Assembly (NCBI RefSeq): GCF_958350005.1
Contig: NZ_CATWFF010000065.1
Location: 1 to 10,897 of the forward strand
Length of the DNA stretch: 10,897 nucleotides
Origin: an uncultured Megasphaera sp.
GTDB lineage: Bacteria; Bacillota; Negativicutes; Veillonellales; Megasphaeraceae
Direction: 5' to 3'
The translations under genes were made by a program, and so were the position numbers. Below, piece after piece: positions 1 to 8,299 of the stretch (the stretch's first letter is position 1; every line of letters starts with the position of its first letter). The notes beneath the pieces are model-generated. The model was not told where the DNA came from. It saw only the letters and a list, made by a program, of their open reading frames with translations, and searched no databases.

Positions 1-19
1 GTTAGATAGTTGGTCTAAC
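1..19. repeat. Short inverted repeat just downstream of the heat-shock operon
   Basis: Six-base arms GTTAGA and TCTAAC are separated by seven bases, giving a 19-bp imperfect palindrome at the window edge. It lies about 40 bp after the last gene of the minus-strand operon. Read on the minus strand it could be the stem of a terminator whose T-run is outside the window. Equally, its form resembles TetR-family operators that would serve a gene beyond the edge. The stem is AT-rich and weak, so I cannot choose between these. The remaining bases 20-59 show nothing clear. Confidence 0.3.
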
Positions 20-59
20 AACGGGGAGGTCCGTCCATATTACCAATACGGTCTTTTGA

Positions 60-185
60 TTAAATTCCCTTGATAAATAAATAGCCTATCAGTACTGCCA
101 GCAGCACCAGCGAAATCATGCGTATTACTGCTCCCGCTGCCAGTGGACTGGAACGGCGGGGACTTCGTCTTATACGCCGGGCCAT
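60..185 (-). CDS. 41-residue basic single-pass membrane protein, function unknown
   Basis: I do not recognise a named family. The predicted product begins MARRIRRSPRRSS, a strongly basic N-terminal tail, and continues into one hydrophobic stretch (about residues 19-39, rich in I, L, V, A and G) that ends in FIKGI before a TAA stop. The basic tail suggests an N-in orientation by the positive-inside rule. The ATG lies inside the last codons of the HIT gene, overlapping it by 16 bp in another frame. An AAGGAA-like ribosome binding site sits just upstream within the HIT coding sequence, so translational coupling is likely. It is the last gene I can see in the hrcA operon and would be expressed with it. 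The clean amphipathic-to-hydrophobic layout supports a real protein, but its short length leaves doubt. The alternative is chance reading through an operon tail. Confidence 0.55.
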   Translation of the reverse strand: MARRIRRSPRRSSPLAAGAVIRMISLVLLAVLIGYLFIKGI

Positions 186-514
186 GCCATTTCCTTGCCG
201 CCCAGAATATGAGCATGCATGTGAAGTACTGTCTGACCAGCCTTTTCGCCTGTATTGAATACGACGCGATAGCCATCTTTATCGAGTCCCAATAGTTTGG
301 CTACTTTCTGAATGGCAAATAACATCTTGCCAGCTACATCAGCGTCAGCTTCTGTCAGCGAAGCAATATTGGCAATATGCTTCTTCGGGATCACTAACAC
401 GTGAACCGGCGCAACAGGAGCAATATCCTTAAAGGCATAAAAATCGTCGTCTTCATACACTTTCGTGCTGGGAATTTCTCCTTTGCTGATCTTACAAAAT
501 AAACAATCGTCCAT
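170..514 (-). CDS. HIT-family (HINT-type) purine nucleotide hydrolase
   Basis: This 114-residue protein has the normal length for bacterial HINT proteins. It carries the histidine-triad signature HMHAHILGG near the C-terminus (H98, H100, H102), where the middle His is the catalytic nucleophile in this family. The N-terminal CLFCKI (C4, C7) matches the zinc-binding pair found in many bacterial HINT proteins. Family members hydrolyse nucleoside phosphoramidates and aminoacyl- or acyl-adenylates in the cytosol; the exact physiological substrate is usually unknown. The start follows the mtaB stop by one base, and its ribosome binding site (AAGGAGG) lies inside the end of mtaB, indicating tight coupling. 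Placement after mtaB in the hrcA operon is common in Firmicutes. The protein ends in KEMAWPGV, close to the usual WPPG-like tail, so it is complete. Confidence 0.95.
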   Translation of the reverse strand: MDDCLFCKISKGEIPSTKVYEDDDFYAFKDIAPVAPVHVLVIPKKHIANIASLTEADADVAGKMLFAIQKVAKLLGLDKDGYRVVFNTGEKAGQTVLHMHAHILGGKEMAWPGV

Positions 515-515
515 C

Positions 516-1832
516 TTACTCAGCCTCCTTTACAGTTCCTGTCAATCTATGCTCATCTGCTCGTTCCAGCCGTACTGCAACGATGGAACCTACCTGATTC
601 CCCTGCAGTCCGCACACGCAGACACGCTCGTAATTTTCTGAAAACCCTTCCCCTCTATCGCCATCTTGCTGTTCAATCAGGACATGAACGGTCTGACCGA
701 TCATTTGCTGTAAAAGGGTTGCTTTTTGTCTTTCAGACAAGGTATTTACCAGCTCTACCCGTTGCTTTTTAACGGCCTGCTCTACCTGGTCTTTCATTAT
801 CGCTGCCGGCGTCCCCTGGCGCGGCGAGTACGGAAAGGCATGAATATGGGAAAACTGCAGCCGTTTCAACAGGGTCATCGTTTCCTGAAATAAGGCATCT
901 GTCTCGCCGGGAAATCCCAGGATCAGGTCTGTAGAAACGGTCAGGCCATGAATACGGCTGCGCAGCGTCGTAAGCAATGCTTCATATTCTTCTGCCGTAT
1001 ACTGCCGGTTCATCGCCTTCAGAATCGTATTGGACCCAGACTGCAATGGCAGATGCAGATGGGGACAAATGCGCTCAGAGCTGTTTATGACGGCAATAAG
1101 GTCTTCGTCTACTTCCAGCGATTCTACAGAGCCCATGCGAATTCGCGGTACATCCGTTTCTGCCAGCAAGCGCCGCAAAATAAGGGCCAGCGACGGCTTT
1201 TCCGGCAAATCGCGGCCATAGGCCCCCAGGTGAATGCCCGTAAGGACAATTTCCTTGAAGCCAAACTGCAGAAGACGCTTCGCTTCTGCGACGACGGCAT
1301 CAGGATGACGCGATTTCAGGCCGCCCCGCGTATACGGAATGATGCAGTAAGTACAGAAATTGTTGCATCCTTCCTGAATTTTCAGGTCAGCCCGCGTGTG
1401 TTCTACAGCAGACGGATACAAAGGGATCTCTTCGAATTCATTGTCTTTCATCACGTTATGAACAGCCTGTACTGTCTGCGTTCCCCGATGCTGCAGCAAT
1501 TGCTGAACAATGGAAACAATCCCTTTTTTCTCGTTCGTACCGACGACGGCATCGACGCCTTCCATGGCAGCCAGCAGTTCCGGTGACAGCTGCGCATAAC
1601 AGCCAGTAACAACGACAACCGATTGGGGGTTGTTTTTTTTCGCCCGCCGAATGAGCTGGCGTGATTTTTTTTCTCCCATCTGGGTTACAGAGCAGGTATT
1701 GATGACGTATACATCGGCAATGCCATTAAAATCGGCATCGGAAAATCCACGGGCCAGGAAGAGACCGCGCATACTGTCCGTATCGTATTGATTCACGCGG
1801 CACCCCAGCGTGGCAAAGGCAATGGTTGGCAT
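516..1832 (-). CDS. mtaB: tRNA (N6-L-threonylcarbamoyladenosine(37)-C2)-methylthiotransferase MtaB
   Basis: The 438-residue product is a radical-SAM methylthiotransferase that converts t6A37 to ms2t6A37 in tRNAs decoding ANN codons. The N-terminal MTTase domain has the three conserved cysteines that bind the second iron-sulfur cluster: C11 in TLGCRVNQYD, C47 in NTCSVT and C78 in TGCYAQ. The radical SAM core has C156, C160 and C163 in CNNFCTYCIIPYTRG. A C-terminal TRAM-like RNA-binding segment occupies roughly residues 375-435 and has the usual VLIEQ...GFSENY pattern. TLGCRVN, rather than the TLGC-KNS of RimO or the YGCQMN of MiaB, favours MtaB within the family. The start codon overlaps the rsmE stop in a TAATG arrangement, so the two are probably translationally coupled. 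No defects are visible. Confidence 0.95.
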   Translation of the reverse strand: MPTIAFATLGCRVNQYDTDSMRGLFLARGFSDADFNGIADVYVINTCSVTQMGEKKSRQLIRRAKKNNPQSVVVVTGCYAQLSPELLAAMEGVDAVVGTNEKKGIVSIVQQLLQHRGTQTVQAVHNVMKDNEFEEIPLYPSAVEHTRADLKIQEGCNNFCTYCIIPYTRGGLKSRHPDAVVAEAKRLLQFGFKEIVLTGIHLGAYGRDLPEKPSLALILRRLLAETDVPRIRMGSVESLEVDEDLIAVINSSERICPHLHLPLQSGSNTILKAMNRQYTAEEYEALLTTLRSRIHGLTVSTDLILGFPGETDALFQETMTLLKRLQFSHIHAFPYSPRQGTPAAIMKDQVEQAVKKQRVELVNTLSERQKATLLQQMIGQTVHVLIEQQDGDRGEGFSENYERVCVCGLQGNQVGSIVAVRLERADEHRLTGTVKEAE

Positions 1833-2560
1833 TACTTAAATCCTCTTTCATACATGATAATGGCAAGGGCTGCCAGTGAAGCCGTTTCAGCCCGCAAGAT
1901 CCGTGGTCCCAGAGACACTGTATGGCACCACGAAGCATGTGTGGAAGCATACTGTATTTCCTCTTCTGCAAACCCACCTTCCGGACCGATGCAGAGCACC
2001 AGATCCCCATGGTGAAGATCCTGACAAACGGCATGAAACGGTGCTGTCTCCCGTTCATAGGGAATGACAAAACGCCGGCTTTGGTAGGTCTGTACAAGAG
2101 CAGGAAAGTCCATGACATCTTCTACAGGCGGTATGTCGTCGCGGCCGCATTGCTTGGCTGCTTCCGCTGCAATTCGATTCCACCGTTCCCACCGTCCCCT
2201 GCGTCGCGCTTCATTTAATTTTACTACACAATGCCTCATTTGTACAGGAATGATACGGCTCACACCCAGCTCTGTCGCTTTCTGTATGACCCAGTCAAAC
2301 TTATCGCCTTTCAGCAGTCCTGCTGCCAAAATGACTTCACCATTGCGGATAGAGCCATCGGAAATTTTCTGGACTGGCGTCAGTACGGCAGCATGTCCCT
2401 CCATGGCTGTAATCAGGCATTCATACGTAGCCCCTTCGCTGTCGGTTACACGCAGTCTGTCTCCTACGGTATGACGCAGTACGACCAATACATGATGGGC
2501 ATCATCTGCCGATAAGGCAAAGGTTCCCTTTATGGGAAAATCTGTAAATATTTTTCTCAT
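1832..2560 (-). CDS. rsmE: 16S rRNA (uracil(1498)-N3)-methyltransferase RsmE
   Basis: The 242-residue product is a SPOUT-superfamily methyltransferase that forms m3U at position 1498 of 16S rRNA in the assembled 30S subunit. The N-terminal part (about 1-70) is the PUA-like RNA-binding domain. The family motifs KGDKFDWVIQKATELGV (84-100), AAEAAKQCGR (131-140), IGPEGGF (191-197) and LGPRILRAETA (217-227) are all present. The last two build the trefoil-knot SAM site. Its ATG overlaps the prmA stop by one base (TAATG) and its stop overlaps the mtaB start in the same way, placing it in a tightly coupled translation-modification trio. Length and motifs are normal for the family. Confidence 0.95.
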   Translation of the reverse strand: MRKIFTDFPIKGTFALSADDAHHVLVVLRHTVGDRLRVTDSEGATYECLITAMEGHAAVLTPVQKISDGSIRNGEVILAAGLLKGDKFDWVIQKATELGVSRIIPVQMRHCVVKLNEARRRGRWERWNRIAAEAAKQCGRDDIPPVEDVMDFPALVQTYQSRRFVIPYERETAPFHAVCQDLHHGDLVLCIGPEGGFAEEEIQYASTHASWCHTVSLGPRILRAETASLAALAIIMYERGFK

Positions 2561-3441
2561 TACACTCGCCTCATCTTTACGGCATACCAGCCATGCTGCA
2601 GTCGTTCTTCATCCCACTGAAAGTTCATATCCTCAGCAGCCTGCCGCACCTCTTCAATACGTTCGTCAATAATCCCGCTGGCAATGAAGGTGCCGCCGGA
2701 GCGCAGGTACTGCGGCAGTGCCGGCATAAGTGCCAGGACGGCATCGGTAACAAGGTTGGCAACTACGACATCGGCTTGGCTGCGGCCAGCCGGTACTGCT
2801 GTCAAGAGATCGCTGTTTTGTATGGACAGGACCGATTCAACGCCGTTCAGTCTGGCATTTATCTGTGCCTGTGTCACAGCCTGTGCATCCAGGTCTACTG
2901 CCGTAACGGCAACGGCACCTAATTTAGCGGCCGCAATGGCCAGGATTCCCGTCCCCGTACCAACATCCAGCACGACATCGCCAGGCTGCACACACTCTTC
3001 TAAAAACTGTACACACATACAGGTCGTGTCGTGGACTCCGCTGCCGAAGGCCATACCTGGCTCAATGCGGATAACATCTTCCCCTTCTGCAGGAACTGCA
3101 TTTTCCCAGGCAGGAGCAGCCCAGAAGTGCGGTGACATTTTTACAGGATGGAAATACTTCTGCCACGCATAGAGCCAGTCAGCATCATCAGCATCTTCCT
3201 GAATGAGACTCCACGAGCCTAACGTATCATCTCGCGATGCCAGGAGTTTCATGTTTTGTGTTACTGTTTCCACTGCATCTTCCTGACTGGACGGAAAGTA
3301 TGCAGTTATACGAATACGTCCCAGCTCATCTGTCACTTCATCATGGATAATTGAGCCATTGCTGCCGCATTCATATAAAAGAAGGGCCACCAAATCGGTG
3401 GCCTCTGGGGAAACAAGCAATTCGACTTCATTCCATTTCAT
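2560..3441 (-). CDS. prmA: Ribosomal protein L11 methyltransferase PrmA
   Basis: The 293-residue product is a SAM-dependent methyltransferase that trimethylates ribosomal protein L11. An N-terminal alpha/beta substrate-binding domain (about 1-100) precedes a Rossmann-type catalytic domain. SAM motif I is clear as DVGTGTGILAIAAAKLGA (159-176), followed by AVDLDAQAV with the acidic residue that holds the SAM ribose. The signature usually seen as GTGTHPTT here reads AFGSGVHDTT (131-140), keeping the His and the two Thr but changing the surrounding residues. The later VVANLVTDAVL segment corresponds to the family's substrate-side N-motif. A GGGAGA ribosome binding site precedes the ATG, and dnaJ ends only 21 bp upstream. 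Position after dnaJ in the hrcA operon is standard in Firmicutes. Confidence 0.93.
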   Translation of the reverse strand: MKWNEVELLVSPEATDLVALLLYECGSNGSIIHDEVTDELGRIRITAYFPSSQEDAVETVTQNMKLLASRDDTLGSWSLIQEDADDADWLYAWQKYFHPVKMSPHFWAAPAWENAVPAEGEDVIRIEPGMAFGSGVHDTTCMCVQFLEECVQPGDVVLDVGTGTGILAIAAAKLGAVAVTAVDLDAQAVTQAQINARLNGVESVLSIQNSDLLTAVPAGRSQADVVVANLVTDAVLALMPALPQYLRSGGTFIASGIIDERIEEVRQAAEDMNFQWDEERLQHGWYAVKMRRV

Positions 3442-3462
3442 CGACTGTTCTCCCTTGCATTA

Positions 3463-4677
3463 TTAAATGTCTTCTTTTAATCTGCTCCAGAACCCTTTCT
3501 TTTCTTTCGGCTTATCCTGAGAGGAGTCCTTTGCTGATTTAGGCTCCCCCACCCAGGTTTCGCCGCCAGCATAAGCAAAGTCACGGAGCAGTTCTTTTTG
3601 CTTATCGCTTAACCGTTTCGGTACGGCTACGGTAACCTGAACATAATGATCGCCGCGCCGTCCTTTCGATCCTAAAACGGGAACGCCTTTACCTCTGATA
3701 CGGAATTCCGTGCCATTCTGCGTACCTGCCGGAATTTTCAGATCAATCTTGCCATCCAGCGTATCGACGCGAACTGTAGATCCCAGTGCTGCCTGGGCGA
3801 AAGAAATCGTTTCTTTCGATCTGATATCATTGCCTTCCCGGCTGAACTGCGGATCCCGGCGGACGAAGATGTACACGTACAAGTCGCCATGACCGCCGCC
3901 GCGTTCACCTGGTTCACCTTCGCCGGCAACGCGCAGGCGAGCGCCGTCATCGACACCGGCAGGAATCTTGATCTTCAGTTTCTTACGGACTTTTACCGTA
4001 CCTGTGCCATGGCACTTGCTGCATTTCTTTTTGATGATCTTGCCTGTACCGCCGCAATGCGAACACGTCCGGACATTGACCATCTGGCCAAAAGGCGTAT
4101 TCTGTACGACCCGCTGCTGGCCTGTACCGTGGCAGACTGGGCAAGTTTCTACATCACTGCCCGGTTCGGCACCTGTACCATGACAACGATCGCACGTTTC
4201 TTCTTTCGGGACTTCAATTTCCATTTCCGTACCAAAAGCAGCATTGCGGAAGGAAATTTCTACATCAAACCGCAAGTCGGCGCCGCGGCGCGGGCCATTA
4301 CTGCTGCCGCCCTGGCGACGGCCCTGGCCGCCGAAGAAATCGGCGAAAATATCTTCAAATCCACCGAAATTTCCCTGGCCGCCAAATCCGCCGAACCCGC
4401 CAAAACCACCTTGGCCGAAGCCGCCGGCACCACCGGCGGCATTGCCATTCTGGAAAGCGTCAGGGCCAAACTGATCGTACTGTGCCCGTTTTTCCTTGTT
4501 GGACAGTACACTGTAGGCTTCATTGACTTCCTTGAATTTTTCTTCGGCCGTCTTAGGGTCGTCCCGATTCTTATCAGGATGGTACTTAATCGCTAATTTA
4601 CGGAATGCTTTTTTGATTTCCGCATCGCTGGCATCTTTCGGAACGCCGAGTACTTCATAATAATCTCGCTTGCTCAT
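3463..4677 (-). CDS. dnaJ: Chaperone protein DnaJ (Hsp40, type I)
   Basis: This is the 404-residue co-chaperone that delivers unfolded clients to DnaK and stimulates its ATPase. The J domain (about 3-70) has the essential HPD at 33-35. A Gly/Phe-rich linker with repeated GGFGGF units follows (about 82-125). Four zinc-finger repeats come next: CDRCHGTG, CPVCHGTG, CSHCGGTG and CSKCHGTG (cysteines 162/165, 179/182, 205/208, 219/222). The C-terminal beta domains bind peptide. I chose the ATG at 4677 because a good AGAGGGG ribosome binding site lies nine bases before it; a TTG three codons upstream would touch that site. The gene begins 24 bp after dnaK. The tail is lysine-rich and ends in SRLKEDI. 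All domains of a type I DnaJ are intact. Confidence 0.97.
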   Translation of the reverse strand: MSKRDYYEVLGVPKDASDAEIKKAFRKLAIKYHPDKNRDDPKTAEEKFKEVNEAYSVLSNKEKRAQYDQFGPDAFQNGNAAGGAGGFGQGGFGGFGGFGGQGNFGGFEDIFADFFGGQGRRQGGSSNGPRRGADLRFDVEISFRNAAFGTEMEIEVPKEETCDRCHGTGAEPGSDVETCPVCHGTGQQRVVQNTPFGQMVNVRTCSHCGGTGKIIKKKCSKCHGTGTVKVRKKLKIKIPAGVDDGARLRVAGEGEPGERGGGHGDLYVYIFVRRDPQFSREGNDIRSKETISFAQAALGSTVRVDTLDGKIDLKIPAGTQNGTEFRIRGKGVPVLGSKGRRGDHYVQVTVAVPKRLSDKQKELLRDFAYAGGETWVGEPKSAKDSSQDKPKEKKGFWSRLKEDI

Positions 4678-4701
4678 AGTGGGCAACCCCTCTTATCTAT
4701 C

Positions 4702-6564
4702 TTACTTCTTGTCGTCGTCGACAACTTTGTAGTCTGCGTCAACTACTTTTTCATCGCCTTGCGTGCTCTGCTGTGCACCGGCATCCTGAGCTCCGCCGGC
4801 TGCAGCCTGCTGCGCAGCTTCCTGCTGTGCACCAGCCTGTTTATACATTTCGCTGGTCAGATCGTACAGCGGTTTTGTCAGAGCTTCCGAAGCAGCTTTG
4901 ATCTTGTCCACATCGTCAGTCTTGACAGCATCTTTCAGTTCGGCAATCTTGCTCTTAACTTCCGATACTTTAGCAGCATCAGCTTTATCGCCTAAGTCTT
5001 TAATCGTCTTTTCTGCCTGATAAATCAGGGAATCGGCGTTGTTCTTGGCTTCAATAGCTTCTTTACGTTTCTTGTCTTCTGCTTCGTGAGCAGCAGCTTC
5101 TTTGACCATGCGGTCAATTTCGCTCTTATCCAGGCCCGACGAGGATTTAATCGTAATCTTCTGTTCTTTGCCTGTGCCAAGATCTTTAGCCGAAACATTT
5201 ACGATACCGTTGGCATCGATGTTAAAGGTTACTTCAATACGAGGTACTCCACGGGGAGCAGCCGGAATGCCGGTCAGTTCAAAACGGCCCAGTGTCTTGT
5301 TGTCAGCAGCCATTTCACGTTCGCCCTGGAGGACATGAACGTCAACAGAAGGCTGATTATCTACAGCAGTCGAGAATACCTGGCTTCCCGAAGTCGGAAT
5401 TGTCGTGTTCCGGTCAATGATCTTCGTGAAGACACCACCCAGGGTTTCAATGCCCAGAGACAACGGCGTAACATCCAGAAGCAGGACGTCTTTGACATCG
5501 CCTACGAGAACGCCGGCCTGAATAGCGGCGCCAATAGCAACGCATTCATCAGGGTTGACACCTTTGCTCGGTTCTTTGCCCAAAATGGATTTAATAGCAT
5601 CCTGTACAGCCGGGATACGGCTGGAGCCGCCGACCAGAAGAATCTTGTCGATTTCATCAATCGTGAAGCCCGAATCAGCAATGGCTTTCTTCGTCGGTTC
5701 CATCGTAGCGTGTACGAGGTCTTCTGTCAGTTCGTTGAATTTTGCACGGGTCAAGGTCAGATCCAAATGTTTCGGACCTGTAGCATCAGCCGTAATGAAC
5801 GGCAGATTGATGTTGGTCGACATAACCGTGGACAGTTCAATCTTTGCTTTTTCAGCAGCTTCTTTCAACCGCTGTTCAGCCATTTTATCCGTAGAAAGAT
5901 CAATACCGGTCTGGCTCTTGAATTCGCTGATCATCCAGTTCATAACAGCATTATCAAAGTCATCGCCGCCGAGGTGCGTGTTGCCGTTCGTAGCTTTAAC
6001 TTCGAAGACGCCGTCGCCTAATTCCAGAATAGATACATCGAATGTACCGCCGCCAAGGTCGAATACGAGGATCTTGCCGTCGCCGCCTTTATCGACGCCA
6101 TAAGCCAGGGCTGCTGCCGTCGGTTCGTTGACGATACGAAGAACGTCGAGACCCGCAATTTTACCAGCGTCTTTCGTAGCCTGACGCTGTGCATCATTGA
6201 AGTATGCCGGAACCGTGATAACAGCCTGGGTAACTTTTTCACCTAAATAAGCTTCAGCATCTTCTTTCAGTTTCTGCAAAATCATGGCTGAAATTTCCTG
6301 GGGCGTATATTTTTTGCCTTCTACTTCGACGGTATAATTTTCACCCATATGACGTTTAATCGAAGAAATTGTGTTTTCCGGATTGGAAATAGCCTGCCGT
6401 TTAGCCAGCTGGCCTACGAGACGTTCGCCGGTTTTGGAGAAACCAACGACAGACGGAGTCAGACGAGAGCCTTCGGAGTTTGTAATAACCGTAGGTTCGC
6501 CGCCTTCCATAACAGCTACAACCGAGTTCGTCGTGCCTAAGTCAATACCAATTACTTTACTCAT
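4702..6564 (-). CDS. dnaK: Chaperone protein DnaK (Hsp70)
   Basis: This 620-residue protein is the ATP-dependent Hsp70 chaperone that acts in the cytosol on nascent and stress-unfolded proteins. The nucleotide-binding domain shows IGIDLGTTNS (phosphate 1), the VNEPTAAALAYG connect region, ILVFDLGGGTFDVS (phosphate 2) and ILLVGGSSRIPAVQ (adenosine). The interdomain linker DVLLLDVTPLSLG and the substrate-binding domain follow, then the helical lid and an Ala/Gln-rich flexible tail. The tail ends in VVDADYKVVDDDKK, close to the conserved acidic end of bacterial DnaK. A strong AGGAGG site eight bases before the ATG predicts high translation. The length suits a Firmicutes DnaK, which lacks about 24 residues in the ATPase domain compared with the E. 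coli protein. Confidence 0.98.
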   Translation of the reverse strand: MSKVIGIDLGTTNSVVAVMEGGEPTVITNSEGSRLTPSVVGFSKTGERLVGQLAKRQAISNPENTISSIKRHMGENYTVEVEGKKYTPQEISAMILQKLKEDAEAYLGEKVTQAVITVPAYFNDAQRQATKDAGKIAGLDVLRIVNEPTAAALAYGVDKGGDGKILVFDLGGGTFDVSILELGDGVFEVKATNGNTHLGGDDFDNAVMNWMISEFKSQTGIDLSTDKMAEQRLKEAAEKAKIELSTVMSTNINLPFITADATGPKHLDLTLTRAKFNELTEDLVHATMEPTKKAIADSGFTIDEIDKILLVGGSSRIPAVQDAIKSILGKEPSKGVNPDECVAIGAAIQAGVLVGDVKDVLLLDVTPLSLGIETLGGVFTKIIDRNTTIPTSGSQVFSTAVDNQPSVDVHVLQGEREMAADNKTLGRFELTGIPAAPRGVPRIEVTFNIDANGIVNVSAKDLGTGKEQKITIKSSSGLDKSEIDRMVKEAAAHEAEDKKRKEAIEAKNNADSLIYQAEKTIKDLGDKADAAKVSEVKSKIAELKDAVKTDDVDKIKAASEALTKPLYDLTSEMYKQAGAQQEAAQQAAAGGAQDAGAQQSTQGDEKVVDADYKVVDDDKK

Positions 6565-6597
6565 AATGAATTCCTCCTCAATATGTTACTACGATAG

Positions 6598-7209
6598 TTA
6601 ACCGTTAAATGCAACTTTTACCATTGCCGGACGCAATGTCTTGTCGCCCAGCAAATACCCTTCCTGCAGGACTTCAACGACTGTGTCATTTTCATATTCG
6701 TCGCTGGGAACCCGCATGACCGCCTGATGGTAATTGGGATCAAACGGCTTTCCTACGGCGTCCATTTTCGTGACTCCTTCTTTTGCCAGAACGTCAAATA
6801 ACTGCTTGTAAATCATGGCGTATCCGTCGATGAAGGACTTAATGTCACTGGCCACCTTGTCCTGCGGAACCTGCAGGGCCCGTTCAAAATTATCCAGAAC
6901 GGGAAGGACGTTCTTCAGGACGTCCATTTTGACCACTTCGGAAATCTGCGACTTTTCATTTGCCGTCCGTTTTTTGTAATTTACAAAATCGGCCTGCAGA
7001 CGAAGGTAGCGCTGCTGCATTTCCGCAGCGGCTTTATCGGCCTGCGATGGGGCATCCGGTTTGGCAGCATTTGCTGCTTTGCCATCATCTGCCGCATCTG
7101 TTACTGGAGATATTGTTTCTACTTCTTCCGTAACAGCCTCTTTTTTATTTTCTTGTTCTTTTGATGCTTTCACTTCTGTTTTCGTATCGTGTTTTTTCTT
7201 TTCACTCAT
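6598..7209 (-). CDS. grpE: Nucleotide exchange factor GrpE
   Basis: The 203-residue product releases ADP from DnaK and resets the Hsp70 cycle. The first 60 residues are charged, low-complexity and probably disordered, which is usual for Gram-positive GrpE. A long helical dimer segment follows, with YLRLQADFVNYKKRTANEK (about 68-86), then LPVLDNFERAL (102-112). The C-terminal beta domain contains PFDPNYHQAVMRVP and the family signature VVEVLQEGYLLGDKTLRPAMVKV (about 177-199). The start is 16 bp after the hrcA stop with an AGGAAGGG ribosome binding site, and dnaK starts 33 bp downstream. The C-terminal half fits the family closely. Confidence 0.96.
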   Translation of the reverse strand: MSEKKKHDTKTEVKASKEQENKKEAVTEEVETISPVTDAADDGKAANAAKPDAPSQADKAAAEMQQRYLRLQADFVNYKKRTANEKSQISEVVKMDVLKNVLPVLDNFERALQVPQDKVASDIKSFIDGYAMIYKQLFDVLAKEGVTKMDAVGKPFDPNYHQAVMRVPSDEYENDTVVEVLQEGYLLGDKTLRPAMVKVAFNG

Positions 7210-7225
7210 CCTGTATCAACCCTTC

Positions 7226-8269
7226 CTAGATCTTCTCGCCTTGGTAATGCTCCAGCATATGCGTTACATGCTGCTTCATGAATTCCAGCAGCCCAATGAT
7301 TTTGGCATATTCCATTCGCATGGGTCCCAGAACGGCAATCTTGCCAAGGACAACATCATTGGCCCGAAATGTAGCTTCTACAATGCTGCAGTCGTTAATA
7401 GGCGCCAGTTTTGTTTCTTCGCCAATACGAACGGTTACGCTCTGATCCTTACTGCTGCCGTCATCATGGAGCAGGTTGGCTACCATGTCCTGTTCTTCGA
7501 GCATGGTGAACAGGTGCTTTGCTTTATCAATGTCTTTAAACTCCGGCTTCGTAAGCAATTCCGTAGCTCCGCCGCGGTATACCTGATGTTCCCGGTTAAA
7601 TACCTTGTGAATGGAGCGAAAGGCCAGCCGGTATAGTTCCAGATCATCGACAATGGAATCATGAAAGGATTCCAGCAAATTCGCATCAATCTGGCTCATG
7701 GGCATGCCTGCCAGACGACGGGTCAGCCGTTCAGCAATGACGTTCAGTTCGTCAATGTCCATCGTTTCCGGTTTGGGATACATGCAGTTTTCAATGTGTC
7801 CGCCATCGGCAACGACGATCATAATAGCTCGCCGTGAATCAAGGGGCAGGAAGCGAATATACTTTAACTTGGCTCCTGCCTGCTGGGATGCCATAACCAA
7901 GGTCACATTGTGTGTGATCTTGGCAAGAACCTTGGCAGTCATGCGGAAGATCTGATCTACATCCTGTACTTTATCCTGAAACCAGGACTGGACGAATTGT
8001 TTTTCTTTCTTCGATATCTGTGTCGGTTCCAGCAGACAGTCTACATAAAACCGATATCCCTGAATCGAAGGAATCCTGCCGGCCGATGTATGGGGCTGTT
8101 CCAAATAGCCTAACAGCTCCAAGTCAAACATTTCATTTCGAATCGTCGCGGCACTGACACCCAAATCATACTTGCGGGCAATCGTCCGTGACCCGACTGG
8201 TTCGGCAGAGATAATGTAGTCCTGAACGATGGCCTGCAGTATTTTTTTCTTTCGGTCATCCAACTCCAT
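7226..8269 (-). CDS. hrcA: Heat-inducible transcription repressor HrcA
   Basis: The 347-residue product is the repressor that binds CIRCE operators and needs GroEL for its active form. The N-terminal winged helix-turn-helix (about 1-75) contains the typical VGSRTIARKYDLGVSAATIRNEM recognition region and the wing GYLEQPHTSAGRIPS. The rest is the GAF-like and dimerisation part, including the NLLHDDG and VLGPMRMEYAKIIGLLEF segments near the C-terminus. A GGTGAG-type ribosome binding site precedes the ATG. Being the first gene behind a CIRCE element, it represses its own operon, so the circuit is autoregulatory. The length is normal for the family. Confidence 0.97.
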   Translation of the reverse strand: MELDDRKKKILQAIVQDYIISAEPVGSRTIARKYDLGVSAATIRNEMFDLELLGYLEQPHTSAGRIPSIQGYRFYVDCLLEPTQISKKEKQFVQSWFQDKVQDVDQIFRMTAKVLAKITHNVTLVMASQQAGAKLKYIRFLPLDSRRAIMIVVADGGHIENCMYPKPETMDIDELNVIAERLTRRLAGMPMSQIDANLLESFHDSIVDDLELYRLAFRSIHKVFNREHQVYRGGATELLTKPEFKDIDKAKHLFTMLEEQDMVANLLHDDGSSKDQSVTVRIGEETKLAPINDCSIVEATFRANDVVLGKIAVLGPMRMEYAKIIGLLEFMKQHVTHMLEHYQGEKI

Positions 8270-8299
8270 ATGCTCTCACCTCTGCTCATTTGACTTATG

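Noticed and set aside
948..1586. Plus-strand open frame of 212 codons opposite mtaB
   Set aside because: The composition is that of a reverse-frame shadow (rich in Arg, Phe, Gln) and the radical SAM motifs on the other strand are clear.
4678..4686. Upstream TTG start for dnaJ
   Set aside because: It would leave no space to the ribosome binding site, while ATG at 4677 has good spacing and matches the usual MSKRDYYEVLG start.
5086..6021. Long plus-strand open frame (311 codons) antisense to dnaK
   Set aside because: It mirrors the codon pattern of dnaK, has no recognisable domain and no ribosome binding site; dnaK on the other strand is certain.
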